From positions 1,364,001 to 1,428,000 of the forward strand of contig NZ_JARUBL010000001.1 in NCBI RefSeq assembly GCF_029626155.1: a DNA stretch of 64,000 nucleotides, written 5' to 3'. The notes beneath the pieces were generated by a model that saw nothing but the letters and a program-made list of their open reading frames with translations, was not told the DNA's origin and did not search any database. Within the stretch, counting starts at the first letter, position 1, and each line of letters starts with the position of its first letter. Below, piece after piece: positions 60,064-64,000 of this stretch. This DNA is from Solwaraspora sp. WMMD1047 (lineage in GTDB: Bacteria > Actinomycetota > Actinomycetes > Mycobacteriales > Micromonosporaceae). Position numbers and translations under genes: made by a program.

Positions 60064-60570
60064 TCACCCCCGGCCGCCGGCCCCGTCCGACATCGGTCGA
60101 CCAGTCGTCAGGCGGGTGACCACCACCCCGGCGATGTCGTCCAGCGGGACGAATCCCCAGCTGCGGGAGTCCGCGCTCGACGGAGCCTCGCCCAACAGGA
60201 CGGCTGACCCGGCGGGCACGGAACCGCCGCCGCCGACGGCCGACCGGACCGACGGCGGTACGGGGTGTCCGGGCAGCGCCGCCAGCCGCTTGACGAGCCA
60301 GGCGGTGGCCAGTGGCTCCTTGCCGGCGTCCCGACGACCGCCCTCCTGGTGGTGCGCGAGCACCACGTCGCCGACCCGGAACCGCCGCGTGTGGCGCACC
60401 AGCAGCCGGTCGCCGGCCCGGTAGGTGGGTGCCATGCTGTCACCCACCACCTCGATGACGACCAAACGTCGCCGGGCGGCGGCGAGAGCGGCCGCCAGCG
60501 CGGTCAGCCCGACAAGTCCGATGACGGTGATTCGGAAGCGGCGTGTCCGCCGATGTCCTTCAATGTTCAT
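60064..60570 (-). CDS. S26 signal-peptidase-like protein
   Basis: 168 residues. One membrane helix (about 14-32) precedes the catalytic Ser45 in EVVGDSMAPTYRAGDRLLV; the general base Lys94 is in LVKRLAALPG. GSAVLLGEAPSSADSRSWGFVP completes the fold. Small S26 proteins of this kind often accompany peptide-natural-product clusters and may remove a leader. GGGGAG precedes ATG 60570. It is divergent from MauE, 127 bases apart. Confidence 0.88.
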   Translation of the reverse strand: MNIEGHRRTRRFRITVIGLVGLTALAAALAAARRRLVVIEVVGDSMAPTYRAGDRLLVRHTRRFRVGDVVLAHHQEGGRRDAGKEPLATAWLVKRLAALPGHPVPPSVRSAVGGGGSVPAGSAVLLGEAPSSADSRSWGFVPLDDIAGVVVTRLTTGRPMSDGAGGRG

Positions 60571-60697
60571 GAATGCTCCCCGTCGGTTGGTGAGCCAAGC
60601 CAACCGGTTGACGCCATTCGATGGCAAGTCGTAGGTTCGGAGGGAGGGTCGAGATGCCTTGATCGGCTCAAGCGGAAGCATCGCCTACGGGGGGCTC

Positions 60698-61243
60698 ATG
60701 CGGGTTGTCGTCACCACGGTCATTTTTCTGATCATCGGCGTTCTCGCCGTGTCGCTGTTTACCAAAATCCGCGGCCCGGGGAGTTTTCGCGGGTTCGTCG
60801 GTGCCGTCGCCGGGTTGCGCGTGATCCCGGCTGGGTGGGCCGGCCCGGTGGCGGTGGTCGCCGTCAGCGCCGAGGCCGTCGTGGTCGGGCTGCTCGCCTG
60901 GCCGGCGGCGCTCGCCCCCGGGCTCGCGGCGGCGACGCTCCTGTTCGGCGGCTTCACCGCCACGCTGCTCGCGGCGATCCGCCGAGGAGCCCAGGTGGGC
61001 TGCCACTGCTTCGGTGCGAGCGCAGCGCCGGTGGCGGTCCGGCACGCGGTCCGCAGCGGGTTTCTCGCCATCGCGGCGGCGGCCGCGTTCTGTTGCGTGC
61101 CCCTGCTGCCCGCCGATCCGCGGACCGGCCTGGGCGCGTCGGAGCTGCTGGCCGCGCTCGCCACCGCCGGGGTGGCCGTGGCTGTGCTGGTCCGGCTCGA
61201 TGACCTGGTATGGCTGTTCCGGGGTCCTACCCCAGCCCGCTGA
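60698..61243 (+). CDS. MauE-family redox membrane protein
   Basis: 181 residues with four or five membrane spans. The GCHCFG motif (Cys102, Cys104) and CC at 132-133 are typical of MauE/DoxX-like proteins that assist disulfide formation. GGGGGGCTC lies before ATG 60698. It is followed after 122 bases by a thioredoxin-like gene, a frequent pairing for oxidation of secreted peptides or methylamine dehydrogenase maturation. Confidence 0.85.
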   Translation: MRVVVTTVIFLIIGVLAVSLFTKIRGPGSFRGFVGAVAGLRVIPAGWAGPVAVVAVSAEAVVVGLLAWPAALAPGLAAATLLFGGFTATLLAAIRRGAQVGCHCFGASAAPVAVRHAVRSGFLAIAAAAAFCCVPLLPADPRTGLGASELLAALATAGVAVAVLVRLDDLVWLFRGPTPAR

Positions 61244-61331
61244 GTCCGCCTCACTGCGTTTCATCGCCCGAAATCTGCTCTTCGCGGGGTAGCCCTCCGT
61301 AGCGAATTACCGGCTTTTGACTACGCATTGA

Positions 61332-61345
61332 TGTTAGCGCTAACA
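61332..61345. promoter_or_regulatory. LacI-type palindromic operator
   Basis: TGTTAGCGCTAACA is a perfect 14-base palindrome with the CG centre of LacI/GalR sites, 21 bases before the thioredoxin-like GTG. It would place these redox/export genes under a sugar-type repressor not encoded nearby. Confidence 0.7.
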
Positions 61346-61365
61346 CACTTGATCAAGGAGATGTC

Positions 61366-61890
61366 GTGGCCCTCTTGTCTGTAGCCGTCATCGTGCTGAC
61401 GGTACTCGTCCTCATCGACCTGGTACTCAGTGCCGCGATCATTCGCAGGTTGCGGGAGACCGAAGCGAAGATCACCGAGATGAACACGCCGCCCGAGTCC
61501 GGAATCATGCTCGGGGAGCCAATGCCGGAGTTCGAGACGGACGGCGGCGAACTGACCCACGCCGACCTGGCCGGCGGGCCGGCGCTGGTCGGATTCTTCT
61601 CCGCCGGTTGCCGGCACTGCCCCACTCAGGCCGAGCGGTTGGCCGACCGGGCGCCGGAGATCACGGGCACCGGCGTGCGGGTGGTAAGCGTTCTCACCTC
61701 GGGCGACGGGGCGACCGAAGACCTCGCCCCGACGCTGCGCAAAGCGGGCACCGTCATCGTGGAGCCGGACTCCGCGGCGATGATGGCGACCTTCCGGGAG
61801 GGGGCGACCCCCACCTTCCTGATGTTCGGCGGCGACGGGCGGCTGCTTGCCAGAGGGCACGACCTCGGCGCGGTGCTGGACGGGAAATGA
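61366..61890 (+). CDS. Membrane-anchored thioredoxin-like (TlpA/MauD-type) protein
   Basis: 174 residues: one N-terminal membrane helix (about 3-27) then a thioredoxin fold with CRHC (Cys82, Cys85). GATPTFLMFGGDGRLLARG holds the cis-proline. It faces the outside and should reduce or oxidise disulfides, in the role of MauD beside MauE. GTG 61366 follows AAGGAG. Its stop overlaps the ABC gene start (ATGA). Confidence 0.88.
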   Translation: MALLSVAVIVLTVLVLIDLVLSAAIIRRLRETEAKITEMNTPPESGIMLGEPMPEFETDGGELTHADLAGGPALVGFFSAGCRHCPTQAERLADRAPEITGTGVRVVSVLTSGDGATEDLAPTLRKAGTVIVEPDSAAMMATFREGATPTFLMFGGDGRLLARGHDLGAVLDGK

Positions 61891-63731
61891 GCCCTCGCCC
61901 CCTGTCGGTGGTGCGCCGACCGGCCTCGCTCGTCCGCCGCGCGCTCGGGATCTACCTCGGCGCCGCGCCCTGGGCCGCCGGGGTCAGCGTCGTCGTCATG
62001 GTGATCGGCGGACTCGCCCCGGTCGCCGTCGCCTGGTTCACCCGAGCGATCATCGACGGCCTTTCGGCGTCCGACCCGGCCCAACTCTGGTTCGGGGTGG
62101 TCGGGTTCGGAACGCTGGCAGTCGTCTCACCCGTCGTGTCGCACGTCGCCCAGTACGTCGCGCGAGAGGCGGAACGACGGGTGCGGGTCCGCACCCAACT
62201 GGAACTGTTCACCGCCGTCTCCGCCCATCCCGGCCTGGCCGAACTGGAGGACAGCACCTACCACGACCGGCTGCGGCTGGCCCGGGAGGCGAGCCAGTTC
62301 GCGCCGGCCCAGCTCAGCACGTCGTTCCTCGGGATCGGCCAGGAACTGATCACGATCGTCGCGTTCGGCGGCACGCTGCTGCACTGGTCCCCGCTGGTCG
62401 GTGCACTGGTCTTCCTCTCCGCCGCACCGACCCTCGTCGCCCAGCTTCGGCTGGCCAGGATGCGCGGTGCGATGCTGCAACGCACCGCCCCGCTCTTCCG
62501 CCGGCAGGCGTTCTACGCGGCGCTCCTGCTCGACGTGCGGGCCGCGAAGGAGATCCGACTGTTCGACCTCGGCGGGTTCCTGCGTACCCGGATGCTGCGT
62601 GAGCTGCGGGCGGCCCAGTCGCAGGAGCGGCGCCAGGACCGGTTGGCGCTCGCGGTGGACAGCGCGCTCGCCGCACTGACGGGTGTCGTCGCGCTGGCCG
62701 CGCTGGCCGTCTTCGTCACGCAGGCCGCCGCCGGACGGGGCACGATCGGCGACCTCGTGGTGGTCATCGCGGCACTGGGCGCCCTGCAGATGTCGGTGTC
62801 CGGTCTGGTCCAGCAGATCGCCACCCTGGGGGAGACGTTGATCATGTTCGGCCATTACGTCGACATCACGGCGGTCATCCGCCCGGCGGTGCGGGGCGCA
62901 CCGCGGCCGGCCGCACCGCCGCTGGCCCACCAGCTCGAGTTCGACGACGTCTGGTTCCGGTACGCACCGGACCACGACTGGGTCCTGCGTGGCCTGACCC
63001 TGCGGATTCCCCGCGGGACGTCGATCGCGCTCGTGGGCGACAACGGCGCCGGCAAGTCGACCCTGGTGAAGCTGCTCTGCGGCTTCTACCCGCCGACCCG
63101 GGGCACCATCCGCTGGGACGGGGTCGACATCACCAGCTACGACCCGGCGTCGCTGCGGGCCCGCATCGGCGCCACCTTCCAGGACTTCATGACCTACGAA
63201 CTCTCCGCCCACGACAACATCGCCGTCGGCGACCTGGCCGCGGCGAAGGACCCGGCCCGGGTCGCCGCGGCGGCCGGCACCGCCGGCATCCACGCCGCCC
63301 TGCGCGCCCTCCCGAGGGGGTACGACACGATGCTGACCAGGGCCTTCAGCGACGGTGCCGCGGAGGCCGGCGACACCGGCGTGGTGCTGTCCGGCGGGCA
63401 GTGGCAGCGGATGGCCCTGGCCCGCGCCGCCCTGCGCGTCGGCACCGACCTGCTGATCCTCGACGAACCGTCCGCCGGTCTCGACGTGACCGCCGAACAC
63501 GAGATCCACCACCGCCTGACGTCGCTGCGTCGGCATCACACCAGCCTGCTCATCTCCCACCGGCTCAACACCGTCCGCGACGCCGACCTCATCGCGGTGC
63601 TGTGCGACGGCGTCATCGCCGAACAGGGCAACCACCCCGAGCTGATGGCGGCGGGCGGCCGGTACGCCGAACTGTTCCGGCTCCAGGCATCCGGCTACGA
63701 CGACGTTCGGGCCACCCGGGTGGCCCGATGA
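61887..63731 (+). CDS. ABC exporter, fused membrane and ATPase domains
   Basis: 614 residues. Six membrane spans (about 20-330) precede the ATPase: Walker A GDNGAGKST (about 384-392), signature LSGGQWQRMALARA, Walker B LLILDEPSAGLD, and H-loop SHRL. A half-transporter, working as a dimer, expected to export a peptide or small molecule. It lies between redox genes and a SARP regulator, all coupled by four-base overlaps. Confidence 0.92.
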   Translation: MSPRPLSVVRRPASLVRRALGIYLGAAPWAAGVSVVVMVIGGLAPVAVAWFTRAIIDGLSASDPAQLWFGVVGFGTLAVVSPVVSHVAQYVAREAERRVRVRTQLELFTAVSAHPGLAELEDSTYHDRLRLAREASQFAPAQLSTSFLGIGQELITIVAFGGTLLHWSPLVGALVFLSAAPTLVAQLRLARMRGAMLQRTAPLFRRQAFYAALLLDVRAAKEIRLFDLGGFLRTRMLRELRAAQSQERRQDRLALAVDSALAALTGVVALAALAVFVTQAAAGRGTIGDLVVVIAALGALQMSVSGLVQQIATLGETLIMFGHYVDITAVIRPAVRGAPRPAAPPLAHQLEFDDVWFRYAPDHDWVLRGLTLRIPRGTSIALVGDNGAGKSTLVKLLCGFYPPTRGTIRWDGVDITSYDPASLRARIGATFQDFMTYELSAHDNIAVGDLAAAKDPARVAAAAGTAGIHAALRALPRGYDTMLTRAFSDGAAEAGDTGVVLSGGQWQRMALARAALRVGTDLLILDEPSAGLDVTAEHEIHHRLTSLRRHHTSLLISHRLNTVRDADLIAVLCDGVIAEQGNHPELMAAGGRYAELFRLQASGYDDVRATRVAR

Positions 63732-64000
63732 CCCCCCGGGTGTCGATGCGGGTCGGCCTGCTCGGGCCGCTGGAGGTGACCGTCGCCGGGCAGGAGATGG
63801 CGGTCGGCGGGCCGGGCCGGCGGGCGTTGCTCGCGGCGCTGGCTCTCAACGTCGGCACCCCGGTCGGCGTCCCACAACTGGTCGAGGCGATCTGGGACGA
63901 CCGGCCACCGGCGACGGCGACAACCAAGCTGCAGGGGCACGTCTCCGCGCTGCGGCAGGGCCTGCTGCGGCTGGGCGGCGCCGACGCCGCCCACCTGCTG
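63728..64000 (+). CDS. AfsR/SARP-family regulator, N-terminal part only
   Basis: 91 codons before the window ends. MRVGLLGPLEVTVAGQEMAVGGPGRRALLAALALNVGTPV then LVEAIWDDRPPATATTKLQGHVSALRQ is the OmpR-like DNA-binding domain of SARP activators (helix-turn-helix about 30-85). SARPs drive antibiotic and peptide clusters. ATG 63728 overlaps the ABC stop (ATGA). Whether a BTAD or ATPase domain follows cannot be seen. Confidence 0.85.
   Translation, partial: MTPRVSMRVGLLGPLEVTVAGQEMAVGGPGRRALLAALALNVGTPVGVPQLVEAIWDDRPPATATTKLQGHVSALRQGLLRLGGADAAHLL

Noticed and set aside
61331-61384. 17-residue open frame starting in the LacI-type palindrome
   Set aside because: It overlaps the thioredoxin-like start, has no ribosome-binding site and lacks features of a precursor peptide.
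1-64000. tRNA, rRNA, CRISPR or insertion sequence
   Set aside because: No T-loop-like GGTTCRA stretches with matching stems, no regularly spaced repeats with unique spacers, and no transposase motifs were seen by eye; short or diverged ones could be missed.

Overview
The DNA is very G+C-rich, with G/C-dominated third codon positions and frequent GTG starts. Together with an AfsR/SARP regulator, an XRE plus DUF397 pair, MsiK-style sugar transporters without their own ATPase, and a run of small conserved actinobacterial proteins, this points to a filamentous actinomycete. The style is most like Micromonosporaceae, but that assignment is by feel, without a marker gene. No tRNA, rRNA, insertion sequence or CRISPR array was recognised.

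Layout. (1) 1-4.8 kb: the N-terminal two thirds of a bifunctional AdhE (cut by the left edge), a secreted NodB-type deacetylase with a CBM2 domain, and an MFS permease. (2) 4.8-11.2 kb: an alpha-glucoside uptake operon read leftward (binding protein, two permeases, LacI regulator, GH13 glucosidase), with a perfect LacI-type operator in front and a strong hairpin after the binding-protein gene. (3) 11.3-20.8 kb: housekeeping and small-protein genes (TspO, phosphoesterase, nucleotidyltransferase, thymidylate-kinase-like protein, SDR, epimerase, RpiR regulator), a group 2 sigma-70 factor with a SigR-type promoter, and an NlpC/P60 hydrolase. (4) 20.8-33.2 kb: conserved actinobacterial DUF genes, a class A penicillin-binding protein, a DAHP synthase, a paired M16 peptidase, and an orphan terminator with an upstream structured stretch that may be a small RNA. 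(5) 33.3-45.6 kb: a ROK regulator and a cyclitol/sugar catabolic cluster (Tat-exported TIM-barrel isomerase-like protein, RbsA/RbsC/RbsB-type transporter, Gfo/Idh/MocA oxidoreductase, large secreted ThuA-quinoprotein dehydrogenase-PKD protein) with shared operator-like motifs. (6) 45.9-51.0 kb: five tightly coupled genes that look like a variant Ebo operon: inositol-phosphate synthase, EboA, TatD-like EboB, phosphodiesterase EboF and a polyprenyl diphosphate synthase. (7) 51.0-57.8 kb: an exopolysaccharide cluster (GT4 glycosyltransferase, O-antigen-ligase-like polymerase, Wzz-like protein, flippase, sulfotransferase). (8) 57.9-64.0 kb: a TPR protein, a secreted eight-cysteine protein, an S26 signal-peptidase-like protein, MauE, a thioredoxin-like protein, an ABC exporter and the start of a SARP regulator running off the right edge.

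The two most interesting units are the variant Ebo operon, which has a myo-inositol-phosphate cyclase where the classical operon has a dehydroquinate-synthase-like cyclase and is joined to an exopolysaccharide cluster, and the redox/secretion module at the right edge, which looks like the accessory half of a disulfide-containing peptide pathway whose core may lie beyond the window.
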